Positions 33,210 to 44,562 of a stretch of DNA of 64,000 bases are shown one piece after another (position 1 is the first letter of the stretch; the number at the start of each line of letters is the position of its first letter). The notes under the pieces are model-generated. The model saw only the letters and a program-made list of their open reading frames with translations, made no database searches and was not told the origin of the DNA. The DNA is from Castanea sativa (taxonomy: Eukaryota > Streptophyta > Magnoliopsida > Fagales > Fagaceae): NCBI RefSeq assembly GCF_040712315.1, contig NC_134020.1, positions 9,333,436-9,397,435 on the forward strand. Reading direction: 5' to 3'. A program made the translations under genes and the position numbers.

Positions 33210-35736
33210 TTATATATATAAAACCAAAGCCTATGAAGCTCTCATAATTTTTCACGTAACCACAATATTTAAATAAAATTATCATTTTATTTAAATAAAT
33301 TTATTATTTTTAATTCAAACTTAACCAGGAATTAAACTCTATCTCTCTAATAAGTCCAATTTAAACTCAAACTCATCATTATCATTTTTTTAAATAAAAT
33401 TATTTTTGTTTAATGAAAACTTAATAAGGAGTGAAACTCTATCTCTTTAACAAGTCCAACTTAGACTCAAACTCAAACGTTAATAATCTATATAAAAACA
33501 AAAATTATGATAGGACTCAAAAAAAAAAAAAAAAAAAAAAGACCCACATTGATAACGTAGGTTTGGTTTTTGGGTTGAAATTTCTACTAATTATTTTTTT
33601 ATATTGTACATGGCAGATAAAACATTTCTATTTTTTTTGAAGAAAAATAAAAGATGCAACTTATGTCTTTTAGCTTAGGGAACGATAAATTTTTATTTCG
33701 TATGTTATATATAAATTTTTTGAATTTGGTTTAGTTCTAAAGTAGAATTTGAGGATTCTATAAATTTTGAAGTTTTAAGTCTTGGGGGTTTTCGTATTTG
33801 TGTCTCAGTAGGTTGATCTTAATTTTTCACCTTAAATGCTTATTATTTAGATTCACGTGATTTTTTATTTTCTTATTAAAAGCTATATTTTTGGTTGATT
33901 AATTATTTACAAATTTTTAGACCAATTTGTATCGTGTGTTGCACAAGCTAAAAGGACGTAGTTGATGCACAGTTTCTGGGTTAACTTTTGGAATTAAAGA
34001 CCAGTTCAATTCTAGCAATAATAAAAAAATTTAAAATGGTTTGGATAAATTTAGTTAGATCTAAGCCCATAATGTCCCACGATTGTTGAAAATTTTAAGC
34101 TTGAGTATATCCCTAAACTTTTTATGATTATATATGACTTCGAAGAATTAATAAACATTTTTTTTAATAAAAATTATTTACTTTTTGTGGGGGGCAAAAA
34201 GATCCTGATGGGAACGTGGGCCTTTTGGGCCGTGTTAAGGAAGGCCGACCTGATCCTGGGTTTAGAAATTGTTAGTACTATGGGTCGGCCCATACGCCGA
34301 GGATCCGAGGATCCAGCCGAGGGTGACCTTATCCTCGGATGAACACCGAAGAATTCGGGATTTCATAGTAAAGATTAGGGGATGACATGGTTAAGGCCAA
34401 TGGTTAAAAGGAGGGAACCCTAGAACGCCCCAGAAGTACCGATGTTGAAGAAATGTCAAAGATAAAGGCTGCTACCTCCACATTAAAGACCCTGCACCTA
34501 CCACCCTGGCCGCATTTATGGGGAAGTGACACCTGAACAGTAGAAGAGAAACTTCTGGTTACTATTCAAAGGCACTGAGAAGGGAAATATCTAGGCTAAG
34601 GGGGAGGTGGGGCAACACGTGTACAAAGTGTTCAAAAGAGGAGTATTTAAGGAGGAACCGGGAATAGAAAAAGGGACGGACTTTTTGTAATCTAAAGAAG
34701 AAAAAAGACAAGGAGAAAGATATAATAGAAGAACAGCTCTCGGCTTAAGTCCGAGGAGGCCAATTTACAATATCACTTGTTGTTTCTAAGTATTTGCAAT
34801 CTTTAATTTGTCATTTAATCCCCACACACTTCTAACCTGGGTTTCAAGCCCACCCTCTACAAATTCATATTGTTTAAGGCTCATTGGGCCTGGGCCCATA
34901 ACTGTTCTTGGGGCCAGGTGCATTTATGCACTTACACTTTTCTTATTATTTTGCAGTATCACACCTTTTTTTAAATAAAATTATTATTTTTAGTTCAAAC
35001 TTAACCAGGAGTAAAACTCTATCTCTCTAATAAATTCAACTTAAACTCAAACTCATCATTATCATTTTTTTAAATAAAATTATTTTTGTTTAATCAAAAC
35101 TTAATAAGGAGTGAAACTCTATCTCTCTAACAAGTCGAACTTAAACTTAAACTTAAACGTTGATAATCTATATAAAAACAAAAATTATGATAGGACTTAA
35201 AAAAAAAAAAAAAAAAAAGAGAGAGACTAACGTTAGAAAAAAAAAAAAGGACTCACGTTGATAATTGCGGGTTTGGTTTTTGGGTTGAAATTTCTACTAA
35301 TTATTTTTTTATATTGTACATGGTAGATAAAACATCTCTATTTTTTTGGAAAAAAAAAAAAATCAAAGATGTAACCTATATCTTCTAGCCTAGGGAATGA
35401 TAAATTTTTATTTGGTATGTTATATATAAATTTGTTGAATTTGGTTTGGTTTTGAAGTAGAATTTGGGGATTCTATAAATTTTGAAGTTTTAGGTCTTGG
35501 AGTTTTTGGTATTTGCGTCTCAGTAGGTTGATTTTAATTCTTCACCTTAAATGTTTTTTATTTAGATTCATGTGATTTTTTGTTTTCTTATTAGAAGCTA
35601 TATTTTTGGTTAATTAATTATTTGTTTGGATTAATTTCAATTAATTATTATTTGTTTCAAAATATCTATTTACTTATTATTGGATTTTTTTTCAGGGTCA
35701 ATAGTTTTTCTGTGCATCGCACGGGTTAGCGACTAG
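33210..35736 (+). mobile_element. Helitron-like unit 5, internally duplicated
   Basis: Begins TTATATATATAAAACCAAAGCC after unit 4 and ends at hairpin GTGCATCGCACGGGTTAGCG and ACTAG (CTAG 35733-35736). Sequence at 33290-33905 is repeated at about 34965-35620, so two incomplete units may be fused. The first copy breaks off near 33920-33960 in a possible decayed end with a GTGTGTTGCAC hairpin. A solo LTR (34186-34936) lies between the copies. The 3' half is of the unit 2 type. No Rep/helicase coding. Confidence 0.65.
34186..34936 (+). repeat. Solo LTR with exact target duplication
   Basis: A 751-bp sequence beginning TGTGGGGGGCAAAAAG and ending GCATTTATGCACTTACA, flanked by CTTTT on both sides (34181-34185 and 34937-34941). 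It is GC-richer than the surrounding Helitron DNA and holds repeated GAGGATCCGAGGATCC and a TATTTAAGGAGG motif near 34647. No internal region remains, consistent with LTR-LTR recombination. Confidence 0.88.
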
Positions 35737-36259
35737 TACTCATGAAAAACAAAAGAACTCTCTCTCTCTCTTTCTCTCTCTCTCTAACAAAAAAGTAATC
35801 CACAATTGCAAGCCAAATTTATAGTGCATAGTGGAAAAAAGCCAATGTCAAAAAGCGTTGATCTAAGCAAAACAAAGGTAATTAATACCCAAATGAAATG
35901 ATCATCAAACACAGCCAAGTCAGTCTCTTTCATCACTCTAATCATAATCATTGTCATCTTCTATTCCTTCCAACTATCTGGCAAGAAAGAGAGCTCCACA
36001 CCACGTTAACTTAACGGGGCGAGAAATTAAGAGAATGGTTATGGACCGGGAGAGAAAGACAAAGACACGCTTAATATAATTGTCTCACATCACACTCAAG
36101 ACAAGACTATTAGTTTATTATTATTTCATGTGCTCTTACTAAAATATCACATGTGTTTATAAATTATATACATGTGATTAATGTGCTCCATTACTAACCA
36201 ATTTACTGTGCTCATACAATTGTAACTACTCGTTAACTTTTTAAATCTAATTCCACAAT
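35737..36259. other. Unassigned non-coding DNA
   Basis: A (CT)n tract at about 35760-35785, then sequence without recognisable genes. The right-hand part (from about 36060) may be the decayed end of the neighbouring minus-strand copia element. Confidence 0.4.
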
Positions 36260-37470
36260 TTAGATCTCATCCATCTTAAGGCTCCTAGCATTTTCCTCCG
36301 AATTCAACTTTCCGATAAGGTGGTGTTGCCAAATGCGGCTGCCTATCCATATTGCTTTAAAAGTTTCAACATTTCCATCTATCCCTCTCTTCTTCTTATA
36401 AACCCATTTCCAACCAACAGGTTTAATGTCATTAGGCGCCTTTACAAGATCCCAAACATGATTGGAATACGTTGAATCTAATTCAGATTTCATAACTTTG
36501 ACCCAATGATTTGCATTTATATCATTCATTGCCTCCTCATAAGTGTAGGGATCCGATTTAGCTTCTTCTGAGATAGCTTCATAAGTTTCTCCCAAACCTA
36601 TAAATCTTATAGGAGGCCGAACAATTCTCCCACTACGACGAGGCACCTGTGTACTAGTCTTCTCATGAGTAATATCTTGTGGTGTATCTAATACAACCAC
36701 ATCATCCCTAGTTTCATCCATTGGTCGTTCAACAACAGGGTCATTCATTTCAGCCAAAACAACTCTACTTCTAGGAGTAAAATTATTCATATAGTCATTT
36801 TCCAAGAATTTAGCATTTGTACTAGCAAACACTTTGTTATCTTTACGACTATAGAATAAATAACCCCTAGTTTCTTTTGGATAAACTACAAGCAAACACA
36901 CTTTTGATTTTGGTTCCAATTTATCAGGTTTCCCTTTTAACACTTGTGCTGGACAACCCCAAATGTGGAGATATTTCATACTAGGCTTACGCCCACTCCG
37001 CAATTCCATGGGTGTTTTGAGAACAGATTTTGATGGAACTAATTCAAAAGATGTATTGCTATGTTTAAGGCATAACCCCAAAAAGAAATTGGTAAAGTTG
37101 AGTAACTCATCATGGAGCTAACCATTTCTAAAAGAATCATATTCCTTCTTTCTGCTATACCATTTTGTTGGGAAGTTCTAGGTGCAGTCAATTGGGATAC
37201 AATCCCATTTTCAGTTAAGTAATCATTGAAAACCCCAAGAAGGTATTTGCCACCACGATCAGATCGAATGGCCTTTATGCGTTTACCCAATTGATTCTCA
37301 ACTTCAGCCCTAAACTCTTTGAACTTTTCAAAGGTTTCGGACTTCCGTTTCATTAGGTACACATAACCATATCTTGAGTAATCATTGGTAAAAGTGATGA
37401 AGAACTCATAACCTCCTTTTGCTTGGGTTGACATAGGACTACATTCATCCGTATGAACTAATTCAAGCAA
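36260..37470 (-). pseudogene. Copia integrase and N-terminal reverse transcriptase
   Basis: Integrase core blocks 37470-37039 and 37081-36260 lie in different frames with a junction near 37060. Catalytic residues are visible: VHTDECSPM (Asp), IRSDRGGKYL (Asp) and QQNGIAERRN (Glu). The second block carries the copia GKPDKLEPKSKVCL segment, a proline-rich linker with RRSGRIVRPPIRF, and the start of reverse transcriptase, WDLVKAPNDIKPVGWKWVYK. After VETFKA the sequence changes to unrelated residues and stops, so the polymerase is truncated. Confidence 0.9.
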
Positions 37471-37560
37471 CTCTTAGGCTCTTCTACCTTTTGCATTAAA
37501 AGGTCATTTGGTCATTTTGTCTTCCAAACAAGATTCACAAATTGGAAATTCATCAAAGTC

Positions 37561-38060
37561 CTATGTCTCTAAGAGTTCATCTTTGATCAGTCTTTGAATT
37601 CTATTTGGATTTATATGACCCAAACGCAAGTGCCAAGAATATGCATCATTAGTAGAAGGAAACTTTCTCTTTAATGATTTTACATGAGAGTTATTATCTA
37701 ATTCATAATTATATAATTCATGCTTATCAGGAGTTAATATATAAAGACCATCCACAATATTTCCAGAATAAATAAATACTTATCCTTCTTTATTACAATA
37801 CTGTCATTTAGGATAACACAATATCCATGTTTACCTAAATAAGTTGTAGAAATTAAATTCCTACAAACATTAGGTACATACAAACAGTCTTCCAATATTA
37901 GAACTCTAAACTTAAAGCATAAATTAACAATTCCAACAGCTACAATCGGAATCCTATTCCCATCAGCCAAAGTAAGAAAAAATTCCCCTTCATTAAGCTT
38001 TCTGGTCTCTTGGAACCCCTGCAAAGAATTGCAGATGTGATTAGTACAACCTGAATCCAC
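37561..38060 (-). pseudogene. Copia protease and pre-integrase segment
   Basis: The protease frame (38060-37734) has DSGCTNHICNSLQG, the copia-type active-site region, and LEDCLYVPNVCRNLIS. The next frame (37755-37561) holds the pre-integrase zinc segment with AYSWHLRLGHINPNRI. A frameshift lies between them near 37750, and the zinc-binding cysteines after 37561 are in degraded sequence. Confidence 0.88.
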
Positions 38061-38063
38061 ACA

Positions 38064-38270
38064 CTAGGAATTCGTGGGATTCTGTACCAAACATATTTCA
38101 AGAAGAAAGGAACTTTTCATACCTTTATTCTTGGCAACTCTAAATATTGAACAATTCCTCTTCCAATGTCTTTTCTCACCCCAATGGAAACACTTTCCTT
38201 TGATCTTCTTTCCTTTGTCGGCAACCCCTAAGGCAATTTGTTTACCATCTTTCTTGGTGAAGTCCTTCTT

Positions 38271-38302
<32 letters not shown>

Positions 38303-38977
38303 CCTTGTCTTTCGACTTAGGTTGAGAAGTAAAAGCTTCAGCCATATTGGCATCAACATTAGAAGTACCAAGGATGCCTTCTACCGCCACTAACTCATTC
38401 ATTAATTTTGACAATGAATAAATCTTTTTGTTCATATTATAATTAAGTCTGAATTCCTTGAATGATTCTGGTAGTGATTGGAGTATCATATCCATTTGGG
38501 ATTCTCCATCAATGTCGACACCGAAAATTTTCAATGTAGATTAGAGATCATCTTAAGACAATGCTTCCTCACTGAACTAGCTTCAGCCATTTTGGCATTA
38601 TAAATTTGCCTCATAGTCTCTTGCCTTGCAGAACGACCTTGCAAACCAAACATCTCCTTCAGACTGAGCATAATGTCCACAGCTAGTTCTACATCTGGCA
38701 TTTGATGCTATAGAACATTTGAAATAGATGCTAGGATATAGCATTTGGCCATCTCATTAGATATCCGCCAACGATCATATCGCTGTTTTTCCTCAAGAGG
38801 AACAACTAATGAAGGAAAGCTAGGACATGGTTGAGTAAGTACATATTTGTGCTCTTCAGCTGTAAGAACAATGTTCAAATTTCTTTTCCAGTCAACATAG
38901 TTGGATCTAGTCAGTTTGTTTTGATTAACAATAGCAACAAGTGGGCTAAATGATGCCATGATAAAATTTGAAAGCAA
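38064..38977 (-). pseudogene. Copia gag with altered zinc knuckle
   Basis: The N-terminal block (38977-38708) contains NQNKLTRSNYVDWKRNLN, typical of copia gag starts. After stops and a frame change the frame 38534-38064 continues with ILQSLPESFKEFRLNYN. A lysine run encoded by a (CTT)n repeat (about 38264-38300) precedes the knuckle, CFHWGEKRHWKRNC. The second cysteine of the usual CX2C pair is Trp and the central Gly is Arg, so zinc binding is doubtful. Confidence 0.88.
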
Positions 38978-39172
38978 TAAACATGAATATAATAAGTGAA
39001 CTAGACATTATCTATTTAGCATATAAGCATATAATATGGAACCTTAATAAAACCATAATATAATATATGCAACGACAACCCAATCACATGTTTATAATTC
39101 CTTGGTAGCAAGTTTATTATAAATACTATGATTGACTGAGCACTATTCTCATTATTAGTGCTATTATGATAA

Positions 39173-39531
39173 TGTTGGAAAAACACATGAAAATACGTGT
39201 TTGTATCTTATATAAAACATGCACAGCGGAAAATTAACGGATCTACTTCACTCGCAATTGATAACATGTACTATGTAAGTTCAGAATTTAAGAACAAGAA
39301 AGCGTACCTTGGTGCGGTGAAATTCAAAACCAAAGATCAGAAGCACTTGGAAATACTTTTAATCTTCACTTCAATTCCACTTAACGCCCAAGATGTGTGG
39401 TCTCTCAATCAGTTTCCAAGGAGAGAATAGGAGAGTGTCCAACACTCACATACAAACCATTTCATTCTTTGTATATAATAAAAAAAAAAAACACTATGAA
39501 AAGGTCTTATGAAAACCCTGTTAGAAATTCT
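39173..39531 (-). repeat. 5' LTR of the copia element, inner part
   Basis: Begins on the plus strand TGTTGGAAAAACACATG (the CA end of the LTR on minus). It matches the start of the solo LTR at 39532 by eye over about 250 bases. It is interrupted at 39531 by that solo LTR and resumes at 40893. Confidence 0.82.
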
Positions 39532-40892
39532 TGTTAGAAAATCTGGTTTTGCATCTCATACAAAACACCTAGCGGAAGCAACAAACATGGATCTATTTCA
39601 TTCATGATTGATAACATGCACTATGTAAATTTTAGAATTTAAGAACAAGATAGCGTACCTTGGTGTGGTGAAATTTAAAACAAAAGATTAGAAGTACTTG
39701 GGAATACTTTTAATCTTCACTCCAATTCCACTTTATGCCCAAGAAGTGTGGTTTCTTAATTAGTTTCCAAGAGAGAAGAATTGAATGGCTTCACTCACAC
39801 ATACACACCATTTTACAATGATGTCTCTCTTTTTTTCTCTTTCTGTATATTTCTCCCTTTATAATTAACTGATTATCTAATCGGACTAGCCTATTGGGCC
39901 TTTCCAATTGAGCTTTAGTGTGTGGCTTGGAGTGGGACCAAAAGGGACTAATAAGACACTAGCTCCAATGGGCCTTGGGCTTTTCTGTCAACTTTTGCAA
40001 GTCCAAAGTTACCATTAATTATATTTAATACCACTATATAAATGTAATTGCACTCTACGTCTTATTAATAAATTATATCCCAAGACTCTAATGATATCAT
40101 TTGACCCCTCCATGAAATATCCATAGTGAACAAATTCATAATAAATTGTCACTTTGTAAACAACTATTTTATCCTTGAGTACCCGGTTTAATCTTTTAGT
40201 TATTCACATTTATTGAAATCCAATTTCAATAAATATAAGCTTTAGTAACTCCTTACTAAAGTGGGTGCCCTGAATAACTAGTTCCCATTAAACTTATCTC
40301 AAGGGGATATTTCGTGTCTCTATAAAAAGAGATTATGGATTCCATCTTGAGAATATGTGTTCCCTCAACACTACATGTGGTTACCCAATATACTGAGGTT
40401 TTGATCGTGAATATTAGATCCCATTCCTGATATATCAAAGAAACCTTCATTTCATGATCGGGTTCACTACCCTCTCAGGATTAAGAGTCTATGAAATTAG
40501 AAGTCGTGCGATTGATTATTCAGGTGACAGTAGTTGATTGAATAATTAATCTCACAGCGGTCCAGTTCAATATGTCTTAACTCTTAAGACATATCAACAC
40601 ATCAACTAGAAGTCTCAACTTCCATGATCAAGACAAATCATCTTAGTTGATGTGTTATAGTCTTCGCAGATGAAACGCCCAATTTCATCACCGACTACGA
40701 ACTACATTTCGAGTTTACAAGGAACTTGTAATTTACATCTTCTGTGACCAAATCACATAAATCACATACAATTCATCTCATGGACTATGATAATGTCCCA
40801 TTAATTCATTTATAAATAGTCTCATATAATTAAACAATTCAATTATTTATGACATGCCAATAAATTGGATTTTTAGGGCATAAACCCCAACA
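39532..40892 (-). repeat. Solo LTR nested in a related LTR
   Basis: A 1361-bp LTR. The plus strand begins TGTTAGAAAATCTGG and ends GGGCATAAACCCCAACA, so the minus strand runs TGTTGGGG...CTAACA. It is flanked by the exact 5-bp duplication ATTCT (39527-39531 and 40893-40897). No internal sequence remains. The LTR family also supplies the scrambled pieces at 1-1608 and is related to the LTR it landed in. Confidence 0.9.
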
Positions 40893-41045
40893 ATTCTGTA
40901 TGTTTCTCTCCATATATATAACTGATTATCTAATTGGGCTAGCTTTTTGAGCCATTCCAATTGGGCTCTTGTGTGTGGCTTAGGGTGGGAACAAAAGGGA
41001 CTAATAAGACACTAGCTCTAATGGGCCTTGGGCTTTTCTATCAAC
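40893..41045 (-). repeat. 5' LTR of the copia element, outer part, truncated
   Basis: Continuation of the LTR at 39173-39531 after the nested solo LTR. It aligns with 39838-39992 of that solo LTR (shared ACTGATTATCTAAT and ACTAATAAGACACTAGCT blocks). It stops at about 41045, where gypsy gag sequence begins, so the outer portion of the LTR is missing. Confidence 0.75.
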
Positions 41046-41177
41046 ACATATGAAAATCCACAATGATGAGGAGGAATATGAAGAATAGGATGAAAAGGAC
41101 AAATTCAAGTATGAATGAAACAAGCAATTTGAGAGGCTCACCGCTGGAACCATAGCTATGAGGGAAAAGATGGAGAA
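41046..41177 (+). pseudogene. Gypsy gag fragment, left piece
   Basis: A plus-strand degraded frame with stops, ending in TAGTIAMREKMEN. It is the left half of the gag that resumes at 44563. The break is the insertion of the element at 41178-44562, and the shared GAGAA is the target duplication. Confidence 0.65.
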
Positions 41178-42192
41178 TGATAGGCCAAAAACGTATGGAC
41201 CCCTTGTGATGGATTAATTGATTAATTAGCAAAGTTCAATTAATTAACCAATTTAACATGCAAACACGTGGTAGTACAAACAAATCACCAATAAACTAAA
41301 GTACAACGGAAAATAAATTGACACGGTGATTTGTTTACGAATGGGGAAAACCTCCAAGGCAAAAACCCCATCGGGTGATTTTAAGGTCACCACTCCCGAG
41401 AATTCACTATTATCAAAACAAACGGTTACAAGTAAAGGAATCCCAGTACCTTCTACCAACCTACAGTTGAACCCTTACCCAAATACCCAATTGGACTTGT
41501 TCTATAGTGACAATCTCTCCTTTTGATGCATAGCTCCTAGTACGTGACTAACCAATTGCGCGGATCCTAGTACGCGACTTCAATCACCAACTTAAGATAG
41601 ATGTTGGCTGCAAAATTCTTCAGTTCATCCACACGATGAAGAACAAGAAGATGCTTGGTTACAAAAGCCTACGGTGCACAAAAACACAAGACATTAGAGA
41701 TGAACTAGGGCGAAACTAGGTTTCCGGTCACACTTGTGAAATATGCTCTTGTGCAATTGTGCTCTCAACTGTGCAACCAGATACAACCCTTAAAAATAAT
41801 CATTTTATATGTCTAGGGTTATGAGAAAAGAAGGCTCAAAGACATATCCACGGATTGGAATCAAAACAGATTTGAAATTCTATTTTTCTTAAACCTCGAC
41901 AGATAGCAAATGTCGAGATGCTGTCGAGCAGCTGTCGAGCCACGAGGCTGGAACAGCTTCTTAAGCTCGATAGATGCTAGCTGTCGAGCTTTAATGACAT
42001 GCACTTCTTCAGCTTGTTTCTTGGACAAACTTGCATGGCTCTAACACTTGATCTTGAAACCTTGTCTTTTAAAGTATTAAAAACATCCTAGATCTACCCA
42101 AATACAAGCAAAGTGCGTTTTGTCAAAGGATTAGCCAATTACATAAAAGAATGACATATGTTCTTAACAAGTGAACCACATATGTCCTAACA
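41178..42192 (-). repeat. 3' LTR of the nested element
   Basis: A 1015-bp LTR; the minus strand begins TGTTAGGACATATGTGG. Its right three-quarters is repeated at 43811-44562. Confidence 0.82.
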
Positions 42193-42743
42193 ATCTCTCC
42201 CTTTGGCAATCCGTGACAAAACCATAACAAACAAATGAACATATGAGAGAAGTCATAAAACACTTAACTCATGCTCACTTGTTGAATACAATAAAATCTA
42301 TCCTAACATAAACTCTTGAAAAACTTTGCAAGAAGAGAGTTCATGACAAGTAGACTTTGACAACCTGTATTCCTGAAACACTTTAAACAAAACACATCAA
42401 GGCATCTTTGTGTGAAGCAGAAATAATAGATTACATACAAAAGAAGAAACATGTGTATAAAGATAGAAAAGAAACAATACATGTAAAGATAGGTGAATAA
42501 AACATACATCATCACATATATATCTAAGATAAGCACAATGTATGTAAAACTAGTCACAAGACCTAGGTACAAGAACAATGTATCTCTCTAAAAGAAAGAA
42601 AAGAAAAAGATACAAGTAATCCTCACTACATCCCTCAAAAAAAAAAAAAAAACAACACTCCCCCTAACAAAAAAATCTCCTATATCCTAACTTTCTACCT
42701 AAGAGTGACTACCCTCATATCCAAAACTACTCCCCCCCTTTTG

Positions 42744-43410
42744 TCACAAGTGACAAAGAGTAAGAGTGTCAAGTAGACATCTCATCAGAACCGGAAGAGC
42801 TAGCATCTCCATCCTCATCGCTGGAACCAACATCGTTGGATGCCTCGGGAGGAGGAGAGGGAGACTCCACAAAACCACTAAGGTGAGCTTGTAGTCTAGC
42901 AAACGGCCAACACAAGTGTTCACCTGATACAACTCAGTAGAAAGTGTATCAAGGTGAGTATCCATGCGCTGAAGCTGCGCCATGATTGCATCCAAAGTCA
43001 CACCTCCCGCTGAAGTAGAGGAAGCGGAGGTAGAAGGAGCTGAAGGAGTGGGAGGAGCTGCTAAACTAGACCACCTCGAACGAAACTGCACCTCACTCTG
43101 TTTAACGGTAGTGTAGTCAATGGCACACATAACGGAGAAGTGGTCGGATGAGGGAAAAGGAACTAGGAAAATGGCATAAAATCCACGTGATAGCTGAAGG
43201 AAAGATGAGCTTATCACAGGTCACCGTATCCCTATACACATCTATGATGGAAATAATGAAATGTGAAAGAAAATCTATAGAAATATCCTCAAGAAGGGAC
43301 AGCAGAAAATGAGCATGAGACTCGGTGATAGAGTTATAGCGAGAGAGAGGATACAAAACAAAAGTCATCACCATGTTCAAGAATCTAGGACCTTTAGCAA
43401 AATGCCAACA
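42744..43410 (-). pseudogene. C-terminal half of a hypothetical LTR-element protein
   Basis: Two overlapping minus-strand frames (43380-43117 and 43217-42744) joined by a frameshift near 43150-43200. The first includes MVMTFVLYPLSRYNSITE and LLSLLEDISIDF; the second has a Ser/Ala/Pro linker and a heptad-like helix, LDAIMAQLQRMDTHLDTLS. A purine-rich tract, CACAAAAGGGGGGGA on minus, follows near 42735-42750 and may be the polypurine tract. Function unknown. Confidence 0.65.
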
Positions 43411-43560
43411 TGATGTCTTTTATATTACATATCACATGTTCGTACATTTCTCATGCATACGTTCTCTCCTTTCAATATACTTGTTATATTTGAAATGTGT
43501 TGGGACTTTTCTGAGTGTTTCTTTCTTCCCCCTCTCTCTCTAGTTTACGTTAGTGCATCA

Positions 43561-43810
43561 ATGGCACCGAAACGTAAGCTTGCTCCATCCTAGAACCCTC
43601 TTCGTTCTAGGGCCTCTTCATCCTCTGATCCTACTCCCTCTTCTGTTCGGTCCTGTGATGAGAAAGCCCAAAAGGACTTCTTAGAGAACTTCTCTAAACG
43701 AGGTGTTCATTCAGAATACCGAGTTATTTTGTCGGATTTCATCGACACTAACCTTCCCAATGTCATTCACAGTCGGGAATGGGAGTCACTGTGTGACATC
43801 CCGGTCACAT
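43561..43810 (+). pseudogene. N-terminal half of the same hypothetical protein, inverted
   Basis: Plus-strand frame starting MAPKRKLAPS, a stop, then SRASSSSDPTPSSV and FSKRGVHSEYRVILSDF, ending abruptly where LTR sequence starts (about 43811). In this protein type the basic, Ser-rich start belongs with the C-terminal half found on the minus strand at 42744-43410. The two halves now face opposite ways, which points to an internal inversion. Confidence 0.6.
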
Positions 43811-44562
43811 GTCCTTCCCAGTACCTTCTACCAATCTACAGTTGAACCCTTACCCCAATACCCAATTAGACTTGTTCTGTAGTGACAATCTCTCCTTTTG
43901 ATGCACGGCTCCCAGTACGTGACTAACCAATTGCGTGGATCCCAGTACGCGACTTCAATCACAAACTTAAGATAGATGTTGGCTACAAAGTTCTTCAATT
44001 CATCCACACGATGAAGAACAAGAAGATGCTTGGTTACAAAACCTTACGGTGCACAAAACACAGCAGCTTTTTCACATTAGAGATGAACTAAGGCAAAACT
44101 AAGTTTCCGGTCACACTTGTGAAATATGTTCTTATGCAATTGTGCTATCAGCTGTGCAACCAAATACGGCCCTTAAAAATAATCCTTTTATATGTCTAGG
44201 GTTATGAGAAAAGAAGGTCCAAAGACATATCCACGGATTGGAATCAAAACAGATCTGAAATTCTGTTTTTCTTAAACCTCGATAGATAGCAAGTGTCGAG
44301 ATGTTGTCGAGCCACGGGGTTGGAACAGCTTCTTAAGCTCGATAGATGCTAGCTGTCGAGCTTTAATGACAGGCACTTCTTTAGCTTGTTTCTTGGACAG
44401 ACTTGCATGGCTTTAACATTTGATCTTGAAACCTTGTCTCTTAAAGTATTAAAAACATCCTAGATCTACCCAAATACAAGCAAAGTGCGTTTTGTCAAGG
44501 GATTAGCCAATTACATAAAGGAATGACATGTTCTTAACAAGTGAACCACATATGTCCTAACA
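43811..44562 (-). repeat. 5' LTR of the nested element, truncated
   Basis: Matches 41440-42192 with scattered differences and small deletions. About 260 bp of the LTR, next to the expected primer site, is missing and replaced by the inverted ORF piece. Confidence 0.82.

Larger units (their letters stand above)
36260..39172 (-). mobile_element. Truncated Ty1/copia element, minus strand
   Basis: Internal region of a copia retrotransposon in the order gag, protease, integrase and start of reverse transcriptase, all read on the minus strand. The 5' LTR lies to the right (39173-39531 and 40893-41045). Reverse transcriptase stops just after its first conserved block, so most of it, RNase H and the 3' LTR are missing. 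Each module is interrupted by stops or frameshifts. Confidence 0.88.
41178..44562 (-). mobile_element. Non-autonomous LTR element inserted in gypsy gag
   Basis: A 3.4-kb insertion flanked by GAGAA (41173-41177 and 44563-44567). The plus strand starts TGATAGGCC and ends CCTAACA. The left LTR is about 1015 bp (41178-42192). The right LTR is incomplete, matching only from 43811 to 44562. Between them lies one hypothetical ORF in two opposed halves. No protease, polymerase or integrase is present, so it would depend on another element. The ORF resembles the 'putative plant transposon protein' type seen in many plant genomes; recalled, not checked. Confidence 0.82.
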
